Positions 7,209 to 15,818 of a DNA stretch of 64,000 bases are shown one piece after another. A program made the translations under genes and the position numbers. This DNA is from Candidatus Merdivivens pullicola. Lineage in GTDB: Bacteria; Bacteroidota; Bacteroidia; Bacteroidales; UBA932. The notes under the pieces were generated by a model that had not been told where the DNA came from, made no database searches, and saw only the letters and a program-made list of their open reading frames with translations. Positions within the stretch are counted from its first letter, which is position 1. Every line of letters starts with the position of its first letter. The stretch lies in NCBI GenBank assembly GCA_017694945.1, contig JADIMA010000040.1, forward strand, positions 1 through 64,000. The letters run 5' to 3'.

Positions 7209-7592
7209 TTATATGCTTATTATATTACGGACGATCCACCATGCGATTACCACGACGAGGACTGTTATTGCTGTTTTCGGGCTGTTTATTGCGGCATGGA
7301 ATTTCGGATGGCTTTTTCTTGTGATTTCGGCTGCACCCAGCACTGCAAGGAACGGGATGGAGGCAACCAGCAGCGCATTATGTCTTAACGCCTCGCCCGG
7401 ATGTCCATGCAGTAAGTCATGTATGGCTCTTTGAGAACCGCAGCCCGGGCATTGCAGGCCGGTAAGGGCGAAAAACGGGCATTTTGGAAACAATGCGTCT
7501 GTTTCCGGGTCAATTGTCGCATAGAGGCAGACTAAAACCACGGCGACAGCAACCACTGCCGCCACAATTGCTTTCCGACCACGTTCTGTCAT
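7209..7592 (-). CDS. DUF2752 small membrane protein
   Basis: A 127-residue protein with a hydrophobic N-terminal segment (about residues 9-25), the DUF2752 motif FPKCPFFALTGLQCPGCGSQRA, and two further hydrophobic stretches near residues 70-90 and 105-122. The conserved Cys pair plus CPGCG is the family hallmark; its function is unknown. The start overlaps the ribosome-binding region of the preceding CD225-type gene (stop TAG, then GATG), so the two are translated together. This pairing of DUF2752 with a CD225/TM2-like gene is, as far as I recall, common in Bacteroidales. Confidence 0.85.
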   Translation of the reverse strand: MTERGRKAIVAAVVAVAVVLVCLYATIDPETDALFPKCPFFALTGLQCPGCGSQRAIHDLLHGHPGEALRHNALLVASIPFLAVLGAAEITRKSHPKFHAAINSPKTAITVLVVVIAWWIVRNIISI

Positions 7593-7593
7593 C

Positions 7594-7893
7594 CTACATT
7601 CCCATGGAAGCCAGAGAGAATATGCTGATTCCGGCTATGAAGTAGAGCAGAATCCAGAATAGATAATATGCGATTCCGCAGAAAAATGAAATCTTTGTCC
7701 ATTTTCCGGCATTTCCGCTGGCTCTTTGGGCTTCTTCAAAACGCCCTGCATGATAGTTGGAACTTACCTGTGCGGCATAGACGATGCCGACGATACCGAA
7801 CGGCAGGCAGCAGAAAATAGTTGCGAGGATTGATTCGGCCAGCCAGGTCTTAGGGCAAGGCGAATTGTAAGGCGTATTGTTATACACTTCCAT
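7594..7893 (-). CDS. CD225/dispanin-like small membrane protein
   Basis: A 99-residue protein. A Pro/Asn-rich N-terminus is followed by the CD225 pattern WLAESILATIFCCLPFGIVG, then GIVYAAQVSSNYHAGRFEEA, and a second membrane segment. This two-helix layout is that of the interferon-induced transmembrane/dispanin superfamily, which is widespread and poorly characterised in bacteria. It is the first gene of a three-gene minus-strand run (this gene, DUF2752, 5-formyl-THF cyclo-ligase). Confidence 0.85.
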   Translation of the reverse strand: MEVYNNTPYNSPCPKTWLAESILATIFCCLPFGIVGIVYAAQVSSNYHAGRFEEAQRASGNAGKWTKISFFCGIAYYLFWILLYFIAGISIFSLASMGM

Positions 7894-7944
7894 AATAAGA
7901 TAGATTATAGGGTTTAATTTTCCGACTGCTAATTTAAAAATTTG

Positions 7945-8838
7945 TCATGAAATTCCAAAAACGTCTTCAGGGTGGGTGCCTAACGGTTCTACGTGTACCA
8001 CTATGTCATATACTTCCGGTATCGACTCTCGGATATTCTGTTCCACCTGGCTTGCCAGAGCGTGTGCGCGGGCCAGGGTGATATTGCCGTCGGCTTCGAC
8101 ATCGAGGGTAATCATGTATTTCCCGCCTATGCTTCTCGATCTTATGCGGTGTGGATGGCTTACTCCCTGCACTTTGGATGTGGCGTCGGCGATTTTCTGA
8201 TAAACCGATACATCTTTCACTCCGTCCATGAGTTCGATATTGGAATCCATGAAGATTTTAATTGCAGACCATACGATGAAGCAACTTACGATGATGGCTG
8301 TTACGGAGTCGAGTACGGGCATTTTGAGTATAAAGGAGAAAAACAGTCCTGCAAGCACGCTCAGCGATATTATCATGTCGTTCCGCATGTTGATGCCGTT
8401 GGCGATGAGCATGGACGAGCCGGTCTTTTTCCCTATCCTTGTCTGGTACAGCGACAGCAGCAGTTTGCATACGATGGAACCAGCGGTCACATATATCGCA
8501 ATCATTCCGGGCATGACCCTCTGCTCTTCGGAGAAAAGGTGCCTGATGCTGGAGACGAACATTTCGGCTCCGGCGAAAAATATGACCATTGAAAGTATTT
8601 TTGTCGCTATCGATTCGGCCTTGGCATAACCATACACGTATTTGAGGTTCGGCTTTTTCCCCATGATTTTTGCCGTGGCTATCATTACTATGGATATTGC
8701 CACGTCCGACGCCGAATCTATTCCGTCGCCTATCACGGCTACGCTGCCGCTGATGAACCCGGTGATGATTTTCGCGGCTGCCAGTATTCCGTTGCCAGCG
8801 GTGCTGATGTATGAGGCCTTGAGAATCTGTTTTTCCAT
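7945..8838 (-). CDS. Cation diffusion facilitator family metal efflux transporter
   Basis: A 297-residue protein from the chosen start MEKQILKASYI. The ORF track starts 13 codons earlier, inside a sequence that resembles the end of the intergenic repeat, and those extra residues (MYPHVGEFEYFCD) do not look like CDF sequence. Six membrane helices are expected. The metal-site motif appears as GDGIDSASD in helix 2, followed by YGYAKAES in the cytoplasmic loop and DSVTAIIVS in helix 5. The C-terminal ferredoxin-like domain (residues about 205-285) includes HPHRIRSRSIGGK. It exports Zn, Mn, Fe or similar ions against protons; the metal is not predictable here. Confidence 0.9.
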   Translation of the reverse strand: MEKQILKASYISTAGNGILAAAKIITGFISGSVAVIGDGIDSASDVAISIVMIATAKIMGKKPNLKYVYGYAKAESIATKILSMVIFFAGAEMFVSSIRHLFSEEQRVMPGMIAIYVTAGSIVCKLLLSLYQTRIGKKTGSSMLIANGINMRNDMIISLSVLAGLFFSFILKMPVLDSVTAIIVSCFIVWSAIKIFMDSNIELMDGVKDVSVYQKIADATSKVQGVSHPHRIRSRSIGGKYMITLDVEADGNITLARAHALASQVEQNIRESIPEVYDIVVHVEPLGTHPEDVFGIS

Positions 8839-8882
8839 GTCGCAAAAATACTCAAACTCGCCCACATGCGGATACATGCGCG

Positions 8883-8905
8883 GTAATATTTTTTATGATT
8901 GTCCG
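8883..8905 (-). repeat. Solo end of the intergenic inverted-repeat element
   Basis: On the minus strand CTTTGCGGACAATCATAAAAAA matches the terminal repeat TTTTTGCGGATAATCATAAAA of the elements at 15971-16357 and 25619-25970 with few differences. No matching second end or core was found nearby. It lies just upstream of the cation diffusion facilitator gene. Confidence 0.5.
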
Positions 8906-8923
8906 CAAAGTTTTCCCGGACTG

Positions 8924-10576
8924 TCATTCATTTTGAATTTCTTCCGCGCCGCATATTTCCGTCGATATTTCACCTATCCACCCGGCTTTGGCATTCACTC
9001 CTGTGCATATCTTGATGAAATCTATGTAGGCGAGCGATGCCGGCAGGCCGTCGAATGTGACGGCATCGCTTATCCTGAACCTGTTGGTACTCGTCCCTGT
9101 CCTGTCGGATGGGCTGAAGTTATCGGCGTATCCCCAGGCGTATTCATGGTTGACCCAATAGTTCTGGCCCTGCTGTTCGGTGTTGGGGGCAAGCCTGGTG
9201 CCGATGAGTGTGAACGAGTCGTCTTCAATCCACGAAGGATAATAGTAGTCCTGCGTGTGTACCCCGGACATATAGTCGATGGTTCCGCTGTTGCCGAGGT
9301 TGTCAGTCCATTGTACGGCCATCTGGGGCGCTGACGGCCTGTAATATGTCACTTCGTAATCTTCCAGTGTCTCCGCCTTGCCGTATTCGCTGCCTTTAAG
9401 TTCGTACCAGGTGTCGTTAGGCAGTCCGTCTCCGTTTTCATCCTGCATTACCCACACTATACCCGGTTCTGACGAGCCATGATAGGAATTGCCCGTGATG
9501 GCGAAGTCATAATCCCCGGAATTTTCTATGCTGTGGTCGAATCCCAGTACGATGTAGCCGCCGAATCCTCCGAGCGATACATATTGTCCGGCTTTCAGGT
9601 TTTCTTCTGCATGGCGGACTGCTTCTTCCATCGTATCGGCTGAATAGCCTTCGTTAATGAACTGGCCCGGCGCCGGAGTATATTCATATACTTTGTCCCA
9701 CGAGGCATTGCCGGTCTGCGGCCTTCTGAAAGTGCCTTCTGGAGGGCAGACATTGATTGTGAGTGACTTGCTTACAGTGGCATGGCCGTTTTCCATGGTG
9801 ACGGTCGCTTCGTGCGTCCCTTGTTCCGTGGCTGAAAAGACATATTGCGGGTCTTCGGAAGACTGTACTTGTACCCCGTCTATCTTCCAGGTATAGACGG
9901 CTCCTTCTCCGTTCCTGATGCCGTATGGACATATTTTTATGCGCCTGCCTGCAGATACATTGTAAGTGTCGCTGCCGAAAGTCCATTCAAACGGGATTTC
10001 GGAAGGATCGAGTACATTGATTGCGAAGGTTTCCGAGTCGGTGCCGTCTTCGTTGCTTACGGTCAGGGACATGGAATAGTTTCCGAGTTTTTCTCCTTTA
10101 AAGACATAACTTGTTCCGGTAGAAACTTCTTTTCCGTCCAGTATCCATGAATATGAGGCATTGTCCCCGTTTTTCACGACTGGGACTATTTCGACGGAGC
10201 CTCCTTCCGGTATGTTGTATCCTCCATCCGGGACATTCAGCGAAATCACCGGAACAAGCAGGTCTGCGACATCTATGCGGATTTCTTCAGAGTCTGCGCC
10301 GGCCGCATTTGATACGGTAAGGGTAATGTATGTGCTGCCTGCTTCATTGAAAACGTGCCTGAAAACGGGGGCCGTAGAGATTACTCTGTCTTCGGTCTTC
10401 CATTCGTATCCGGCGTTTTCTCCGTTTTCTACCTTCGGATCGATTGATATTTCTTTCCCCGCTTTTGCGACATATATGCTTTCATCGAAGTTTATGACAG
10501 GCGGAAGTCCCCTGTCTTTTGTGCACGAAAGCGTTAGAAAGGATATACTAATGTAAAAAATTGCTTTTTTTGTCAT
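8924..10576 (-). CDS. PKD-domain surface lipoprotein of the cobalamin operon
   Basis: A 550-residue protein with a lipoprotein signal (ISISFLTLSC). Three PKD-like beta-sandwich repeats are visible at about residues 35-105, 115-190 and 200-275; each has a Tyr-x-Trp core such as AGYEWKTED, ASYSWILDG and AVYTWKIDG. The C-terminal half (about 280-545) is a separate domain with FGGYIVLGFDHSIEN and DENGDGLPNDTWYELKG. It is the third gene of the riboswitch-controlled btuB operon and overlaps the btuG-like gene by 4 bp (ATGA). Position suggests a cell-surface accessory protein for corrinoid capture; biochemical function is unknown to me. Confidence 0.85.
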   Translation of the reverse strand: MTKKAIFYISISFLTLSCTKDRGLPPVINFDESIYVAKAGKEISIDPKVENGENAGYEWKTEDRVISTAPVFRHVFNEAGSTYITLTVSNAAGADSEEIRIDVADLLVPVISLNVPDGGYNIPEGGSVEIVPVVKNGDNASYSWILDGKEVSTGTSYVFKGEKLGNYSMSLTVSNEDGTDSETFAINVLDPSEIPFEWTFGSDTYNVSAGRRIKICPYGIRNGEGAVYTWKIDGVQVQSSEDPQYVFSATEQGTHEATVTMENGHATVSKSLTINVCPPEGTFRRPQTGNASWDKVYEYTPAPGQFINEGYSADTMEEAVRHAEENLKAGQYVSLGGFGGYIVLGFDHSIENSGDYDFAITGNSYHGSSEPGIVWVMQDENGDGLPNDTWYELKGSEYGKAETLEDYEVTYYRPSAPQMAVQWTDNLGNSGTIDYMSGVHTQDYYYPSWIEDDSFTLIGTRLAPNTEQQGQNYWVNHEYAWGYADNFSPSDRTGTSTNRFRISDAVTFDGLPASLAYIDFIKICTGVNAKAGWIGEISTEICGAEEIQNE

Positions 10577-11739
10577 TTTTTAAATGGTTTTGTGGTGAAA
10601 ACTATATGTGCCGGTATGTCTCCGGTTGTAATTGACCATTTGAGGCGTCCGTCCGGACTGAAACAGTGAAGGATTCCCGGACTGATGTAGTCTTTGGCGT
10701 CCGTTACGAAAAATTCGCCGGAGCAGCGGTTCACTGCGATTCCGTATGGAATCTGTATTTTCTTTTCAGTGCCGTCCTTTATGAAATTGCGCGTCACTAT
10801 GCTTTTTGTAGCGGTGTTCCATATCGCGTATGAAATCTCATGCCTTCCGGTAATGTAATTGTATTCGGAACTGAGGACATACAGGGAGTCTCCTGCGAGG
10901 GTCATGGTGCTGTTCGGCAGTAAGTCAAGGGTGTCGGTCACTTTGTCTGTCCTGGTGTCTATTATAAATGTTCGGGACGGAACGGTGTAGTGGTCTCCGC
11001 GCGATGAAACATAAAGATTGCCGTAGTTGTCCGGTTCGATCTTGTCGAGATTGATGCCTACGTCTATCTTGTACATCTCTTCGAACGAGCCGAGGTCTAT
11101 TACGGAAACCGTACTGTCATAGTCCGGAGCACGGTAGCCTCCGGAATTGGCGACATACAGTTTGTTCCCGATGACTGCCATCTCTTCCGGCTGGTATCCT
11201 ACAATGCAGGAATCTACAATCCGGAGCGAGGCCGTGTCTATCTTCGCGATGAAGCCTATTCTTGCATCGCTGTCGATTTCAACGGGGCCGGCGTATGCGC
11301 TCACGTATGCGTAGCCGTCTTTGAATGCAAGGTAGCGGCAATTGGGAACGGCTATCTTGCCGATATGCTCCGCAGTAGATACATCCATGATTTCAACGTA
11401 ATTTGAGCAGTTGATAACCGCCCACAGTTTTCCTCCGTATATTTTAAGGTCATTCCCTACATCGCCGAGATCCTTCACCTCATTGGGATTGCGTTCCCCG
11501 TATATGTTCCTGTAATAAGTCCCGTCTGAATAGTCATAGTAATCAAGGGATGCCTTGTTGCTTCCCATGTTTCCTTCGTTGAGCAGATAAAATCCTGTTA
11601 TGTCGCCGCTTATACTGTCCCACGGGTTGATTACGGTCTCTTCTCCGTCAAGGATATAGTCCTCTTTACGGCATGAAAATGTCGCTACTGACAATGCCAG
11701 TGCCATTGCAATCAATATGAAATCTGTTCTCTTCCGCAT
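10573..11739 (-). CDS. BtuG-like surface lipoprotein (YncE/DUF5074-type beta-propeller)
   Basis: A 388-residue protein from the start MRKRTDFILIAMALALSVATFSC, a clean lipoprotein signal 12 bp after the btuB stop; the ORF track start is 22 codons too early and lies inside btuB. After the Cys comes the acidic RKEDYILDGEE, resembling a Bacteroidota surface-export signal. Repeated blades such as KLWAVINCSNYVEIMDV, GNKLYVANSGG and NLYVSSRGDHYTV indicate a beta-propeller. In Bacteroides thetaiotaomicron, BtuG proteins of this type sit on BtuB and bind vitamin B12 with extreme affinity. Placement directly after a TonB receptor under a cobalamin riboswitch supports the same role here. Confidence 0.85.
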   Translation of the reverse strand: MRKRTDFILIAMALALSVATFSCRKEDYILDGEETVINPWDSISGDITGFYLLNEGNMGSNKASLDYYDYSDGTYYRNIYGERNPNEVKDLGDVGNDLKIYGGKLWAVINCSNYVEIMDVSTAEHIGKIAVPNCRYLAFKDGYAYVSAYAGPVEIDSDARIGFIAKIDTASLRIVDSCIVGYQPEEMAVIGNKLYVANSGGYRAPDYDSTVSVIDLGSFEEMYKIDVGINLDKIEPDNYGNLYVSSRGDHYTVPSRTFIIDTRTDKVTDTLDLLPNSTMTLAGDSLYVLSSEYNYITGRHEISYAIWNTATKSIVTRNFIKDGTEKKIQIPYGIAVNRCSGEFFVTDAKDYISPGILHCFSPDGRLKWSITTGDIPAHIVFTTKPFKK

Positions 11740-11750
11740 TGTTGATGATA

Positions 11751-13850
11751 TTAAAATGTCAGGCTTGCCGTCAGGCGGAAATTGGTTCCGGGCATCGGGT
11801 ACCATTTGACTACTTCGTACTGTTGGTTGAATATGTTGTTTACATCAAGTGTCATTCCGAGTTCCATATCCCGTGGAAGCGCGAATGTCTTTGCCAGGGA
11901 GATGTCGCTGGTGTACCACGGCTGGATGTAGTTTACAGGTATGTTCCCGCCGAGCATCCATCTTTCACCGGTATAGATGAAACTGTAATTCAGACTCCAA
12001 CTGCGATATGTGCAGTTAATCACTGCCGAACCGCTGTGGATGGGAACATAAGGTATCTGGTCTCCGTAGTAGTCTTCCACGGCCGGGCCGAAATCCCCGC
12101 CTTTTTTCTCTTCAGTAAAGTCCTGGGCTTTTTGGAATGTATATGACAGCCTTGTTGTCACCCCGACTTCCCCGAATCTGAATGACGGCGCAAGCATGAT
12201 GTCTATGCCTCTGATTTCGACATAGCCGAGGTTGACCATCGTCCATACCAGTTGGTTGGAAGTGGGAGTGGCGATAATCTTGTCTTTTACAGTGTTGTAA
12301 TATGCGTCGATGCTTGCATCGATGCCGGCGAACCAGTTTTTCTCGAAAGTCTTTTTATATGCCGCTCCGACATTGTACTGGTCGGTATATTCCGGTTTCA
12401 GGTCGCGGCTGCCGGTCTGGACATAGTACAGGTCGTTGAATGTCGGCATGCGGAAGATTTTCTTGTAAAACGCACGGAATGTCAGATTTGTTTTTTCCCA
12501 CGGTCTGTAGGAAAGGATTGCGGCGGGAGCGAAGATGTTCTTGTCCTTGGCCGGTTCAATGTCTTTGCGTTTTCCCATGTCGTGTACATACGTGTATAGC
12601 ATGCTGGCCTGTATGTCCAGTCCGCAGTCAAGGTTGAATGAAGTGGCGAGTGCGGCGAGTGCGGTAATCCTTCTCGGCTGGATGAAGTTGGCATTGAACA
12701 TGTCCGTCCCGGTGGCGTCGAGGCTGTTCCACTGAAAGTCGCCGGCAATGTTTATGTGCCAGAAACTTAGCGGTGAGAACATGTGAGAGGTGGTAAAATA
12801 CAGTTCCTGCTGCCAATAACTGTTGTCCATCGGCTGGACGGTGCTTTCAGGAGGCATTACATAATTCATGTAATCATTGGAATATTTTATCCTGAACCGA
12901 TAACTGTATGCCCTGCCGACGGTCTGTGTGAGCGAGGACTGTATGAAAATGTTCCTGTCTTTCTGCCTGTCTTCGTTCAGGAGAGAAATACCGTAGTCTT
13001 CTTTTACGGCGGCGCCGGGATAACCTCTGTCGGAGTTGTAAAAATATATTTTCGCATCCCAGTCCCCTCCGTTTATTTTTCCGAAAACTGCAGCCTCCGC
13101 CCTTATTGAAAAAACATCTCCGTTGCGGCGCGTTTCAGTCGTATCATAGCCTCCTCCGTCAAGGCCTTTTTTGCTGTAGCGGAATTTGTATTTTCCTGAA
13201 GTGTTCATGACTTCTGCATTCACGGACGTACTGATGTTGTCATTTAATCTGTAATCCCAGGTGAACGTGCCGTCTATCAGATCGAATGAACCGGTCCTTA
13301 CCTTGAAATTAAAGTTGTTCCGTCTGTCATCCGTGAAAACGGGTCTCCTGCTTGTCATGTAGAATGCCGCTGCGGATGCGAAGTCCTTTGCCGACTGGAA
13401 GATGTCGCTTTTCTGCCCGTTATAGACTGAAATCATTTCCATGTTGTCCATGGAAAACCTTCCGAGATCGACGGTTCCGTTCTGTGCGTTTCCAATCTGT
13501 ATCCCGTCGTAGAAAACCCCGACATGCTGGCTTCCGAGGCTTCTTACATTAACTGTCTTAAGGCCCCCAATGCCCCCGTAGTCCTTTATCTGCACGCCGG
13601 AAAAATATCTCAAGGCGTCGGTGACGGAATTTCCGCCGAGTCTTTTCAGTTCTTCGCCGCGCAATGTCTGCGAAGGGATGATTTCAGTCTTTCTGGCGGC
13701 TGAGACAACGGCTATGTCGAGCGTGTCTATGGCCGTATCCAGACTGTCGGCAGCCGTTCCGGGGCGGGATGCAAAAACATGTGCGGCGGTAAGAACCGCC
13801 GCAAAGCATGAAATTATGACCTTTTTCAGTGCTTGTTTCATCTTTGCCAT
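11751..13850 (-). CDS. btuB: TonB-dependent cobalamin receptor, BtuB-like
   Basis: A 699-residue protein. Signal peptide (KKVIISCFAAVLTAAHVFA); the TonB box/plug region begins near IDTLDIAVVSAARK. The plug continues with LRYFSGVQIKDYGGIGGLKTVNVRSLGSQHVGVFYDGI, and the rest is a 22-strand-type barrel ending in an aromatic residue (LTASLTF). It has no N-terminal carboxypeptidase-like domain, so it is the classic small BtuB type, not SusC type. A cobalamin riboswitch precedes it directly, which identifies the substrate class as corrinoids. First gene of a three-gene operon with the btuG-like and PKD lipoproteins. ATG at 13850 is kept, but the ATG three codons later (13841) has better spacing from AAAGGAT. 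Confidence 0.93.
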   Translation of the reverse strand: MAKMKQALKKVIISCFAAVLTAAHVFASRPGTAADSLDTAIDTLDIAVVSAARKTEIIPSQTLRGEELKRLGGNSVTDALRYFSGVQIKDYGGIGGLKTVNVRSLGSQHVGVFYDGIQIGNAQNGTVDLGRFSMDNMEMISVYNGQKSDIFQSAKDFASAAAFYMTSRRPVFTDDRRNNFNFKVRTGSFDLIDGTFTWDYRLNDNISTSVNAEVMNTSGKYKFRYSKKGLDGGGYDTTETRRNGDVFSIRAEAAVFGKINGGDWDAKIYFYNSDRGYPGAAVKEDYGISLLNEDRQKDRNIFIQSSLTQTVGRAYSYRFRIKYSNDYMNYVMPPESTVQPMDNSYWQQELYFTTSHMFSPLSFWHINIAGDFQWNSLDATGTDMFNANFIQPRRITALAALATSFNLDCGLDIQASMLYTYVHDMGKRKDIEPAKDKNIFAPAAILSYRPWEKTNLTFRAFYKKIFRMPTFNDLYYVQTGSRDLKPEYTDQYNVGAAYKKTFEKNWFAGIDASIDAYYNTVKDKIIATPTSNQLVWTMVNLGYVEIRGIDIMLAPSFRFGEVGVTTRLSYTFQKAQDFTEEKKGGDFGPAVEDYYGDQIPYVPIHSGSAVINCTYRSWSLNYSFIYTGERWMLGGNIPVNYIQPWYTSDISLAKTFALPRDMELGMTLDVNNIFNQQYEVVKWYPMPGTNFRLTASLTF

Positions 13851-13907
13851 TATCCTTTTCCCATTCTCCGCAGGAATTCCGAAACCTCATGGTTTGCGGA
13901 TAAAAAC

Positions 13908-14104
13908 ATAACGGCAGGTCTCCTGGCTCGTTCCGGCCGCAACGCCTTCCCATTATCCTGTCATTGCTGACATGTTAACAGTGGCAGTCGAATGTGCGGT
14001 CTTGCCCGTTTAATGGCGGAACTTACAGTAGCGGGAACTGCATCCGGTTTTCACGGATTTCCCTTTTATTTTCCTGTCCCGGACGGAACAGGAAAAACCG
14101 TTAC
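13908..14104 (-). promoter_or_regulatory. Cobalamin (adenosylcobalamin-type) riboswitch upstream of btuB
   Basis: On the minus strand the conserved elements appear in order: AAAAGGGAAATCCGTGAAAA, GCAGTTCCCGCTACTGTAA, GACTGCCACTG, TGGGAAGGC, and the B12 box GCCAGGAGACCTGCC (13913-13928). A -7 box TATCTTTG (14111-14118) places the RNA start close to 14104. About 60 nt separate the B12 box from the btuB start, without a clear intrinsic terminator, so control of translation initiation is more likely than attenuation. High corrinoid should turn the btuB operon off. Confidence 0.95.
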
Positions 14105-14110
14105 AGTCGG

Positions 14111-14118
14111 CAAAGATA
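14111..14118 (-). promoter_or_regulatory. -7 promoter box for the btuB operon
   Basis: TATCTTTG on the minus strand matches TAnnTTTG and lies just upstream of the first riboswitch helix. No convincing -33 TTTG was seen at the usual distance. Confidence 0.5.
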
Positions 14119-14211
14119 AGCAAAAAACGGATTTAAAAGCATTGCGATGGAAAAAACATCCGATTTATGTGTATGATTGTTCCTACCATCCTCATTAATG
14201 CGTCCCTGATT

Positions 14212-14970
14212 TCATCCCACCACATCGACAATTGTCAGAAATTCAAATTTTTTCACGGGATAATTGCCGTGTTCGTCAATGCCAATGAAAATGACCGCTA
14301 AATACATTGATCCGTCGGCCCAAGGCTGAATAGTCACCGGTACAGTGAATTCACCGTAGTTTTCGATTTGATACATGTAATCCTCGAGATGGATAATATT
14401 GTTGTTGTCCCCGGCAAGTAATTCACATATATGGCCTGGGGAACTTGACCAGACTGTAGAAATATTTGCAAACCCCAGTCCGAAATCCGCAGTGTCTTCT
14501 CCTAATTCTATTTCAAGAGGAATGTCTGCTTCCCCGTATTCCATTGCTTCTTTCCATATTTCCCGCATTGATTTTGTGCAAGTAACGTATATCGTCGGAT
14601 ATGCGTTCTGTGATACCACGAAGTCAAAAGAACCTCCGTCGTCGAAGTTCACATGCAGTGTAGCCGTACGGTGTTCCGCGGTTTCGTTTTGCTCTATTTC
14701 CAGCCTGAGTCTCCCGTCTCCCCGGGCTATCGTCGAAATCCAGTCCGCATCGGATTCCACGGATGATATCTCTCTGTCGCCGATGATGTCGAGCGTGTCG
14801 ATGCATTCAAGGAATGCCGCATCGATGCGTGATGTTTCAAAAGGATATGAAGTATCTGTCGTGTCTCCTGTGACGGGTCCTGGAGGTGTCGGGGATGGCT
14901 TGTCGCAGGCTTGTAACGCGGAAATAATAAATAATGTTATAGACAAATATAAAACTAATGAATTTTTCAT
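14212..14970 (-). CDS. BACON-like lipoprotein, copy 1 of a tandem pair
   Basis: A 252-residue protein with a lipoprotein signal ending in SALQAC and a Pro-rich linker. Residues about 45-135 resemble the BACON domain (IGDREISSVESDADWIST, then LHVNFDDGGSFDFVVSQNAYP), an all-beta fold common in Bacteroidota surface proteins. The remaining 110 residues (ending EFLTIVDVVG) are unassigned. It is about 776 bp downstream of its close paralogue and shares nearly identical sequence in the first two thirds and in the 45 bp before the start, so this is a recent tandem duplication. Location on the cell envelope is likely; ligand unknown. Confidence 0.8.
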   Translation of the reverse strand: MKNSLVLYLSITLFIISALQACDKPSPTPPGPVTGDTTDTSYPFETSRIDAAFLECIDTLDIIGDREISSVESDADWISTIARGDGRLRLEIEQNETAEHRTATLHVNFDDGGSFDFVVSQNAYPTIYVTCTKSMREIWKEAMEYGEADIPLEIELGEDTADFGLGFANISTVWSSSPGHICELLAGDNNNIIHLEDYMYQIENYGEFTVPVTIQPWADGSMYLAVIFIGIDEHGNYPVKKFEFLTIVDVVG

Positions 14971-15790
14971 GGCATTGCAGTAGTAAAGTGTTTATAATAA
15001 TTGGTTTTAAGATTCATCAACATTTACGGAACTTATTAAACATATTGAACAATCATGCAAAATTCATATTCCATAGGATAATTGCCGTTTCCGTCAATAG
15101 CAAGGTAAATGACACCCAAATAAATTTGGTTATCGTAACTGTCGTAGGCTACAGGTATTGTGAATTCCCCCGAGTTTTCAATCTGGTACATGTAATCATC
15201 AAGATGTATAACACTGTCATTGTCTCCGGCGAGGATTTCACATAACGTAGATTTATCATTCAACAGGGTATTGGCGGTTGCAAACGCCAGTCCGAAATCC
15301 GCAGTGTCTTCTCCTAATTCTATTTCAAGAGGAATGTCGGCTTTCCCGTATTCGAAAATCTCTGTTGCTATTTCAGCAGGGTCTTTTGTGTAAGTAACAT
15401 ATATCATCGGATATGCGTTCTGTGATACCACTAAGTCAAAAGAGCCTCCGTCGTCGAAGTTCACATGCAGTGTATCCGTACGGTGTTCCGCGGTTTCGTT
15501 CTGCTTTATTTCCAGCCTTAGGCTCCCGTTTTCCTGAGCCATCGTCGAAATCCAGTCCGCATCGGATTCCACGGATGATATTTCTCTGTCGCCGATGATG
15601 TCGAGTGTGTCGATGCATTCAAGGAATGCCGCATCGATGCGTGAAGTTTCAAAAGGATATGAAGTATCTGTCGAATTTGGCTGAACAGGTTTCGTGCATG
15701 CCGAGAGCAGGCACAGTGAAAATATTATTAATATCGCTTTTTTCATGACGTTGCAGTAGTAAAGTGTTTATAATATTTGGTTTTAAGATT
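14970..15790. repeat. Tandem duplication unit of about 776 bp carrying the two BACON lipoproteins
   Basis: The upstream segments TTGCAGTAGTAAAGTGTTTA are identical before both starts (14975 and 15751 regions), continuing into TTGGTTTTAAGATT. Together with the matching coding sequence this shows that the duplication covered gene plus leader. The 3' parts of the genes have diverged. Confidence 0.75.
15036..15746 (-). CDS. BACON-like lipoprotein, copy 2 of a tandem pair
   Basis: A 236-residue protein with signal and lipobox LCLLSAC. The central block DTSYPFETSRIDAAFLECID and the BACON-like ISSVESDADWIST are identical to copy 1, and LHVNFDDGGSFDLVVSQNAYP differs by one residue. The two diverge most after about residue 115 (IYVTYTKDPAEIATEI here). 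The stop at 15036 and the start of copy 1 at 14970 are separated by 65 bp, so they may be co-transcribed from the promoter at about 15931. Confidence 0.8.
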   Translation of the reverse strand: MKKAILIIFSLCLLSACTKPVQPNSTDTSYPFETSRIDAAFLECIDTLDIIGDREISSVESDADWISTMAQENGSLRLEIKQNETAEHRTDTLHVNFDDGGSFDLVVSQNAYPMIYVTYTKDPAEIATEIFEYGKADIPLEIELGEDTADFGLAFATANTLLNDKSTLCEILAGDNDSVIHLDDYMYQIENSGEFTIPVAYDSYDNQIYLGVIYLAIDGNGNYPMEYEFCMIVQYV

Positions 15791-15818
15791 TGGGAGCAGG
15801 CGGATGTGAACACATCGT

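Noticed and set aside
8839-8877. Longer N-terminus of the cation diffusion facilitator
   Set aside because: The extra 13 residues do not match the family and come from DNA next to a repeat relic.
13895-13912. TTTGCGGATAAAAACATAA as another element end
   Set aside because: Match stops after TTTGCGGATAA and it sits between the riboswitch and btuB; likely chance.
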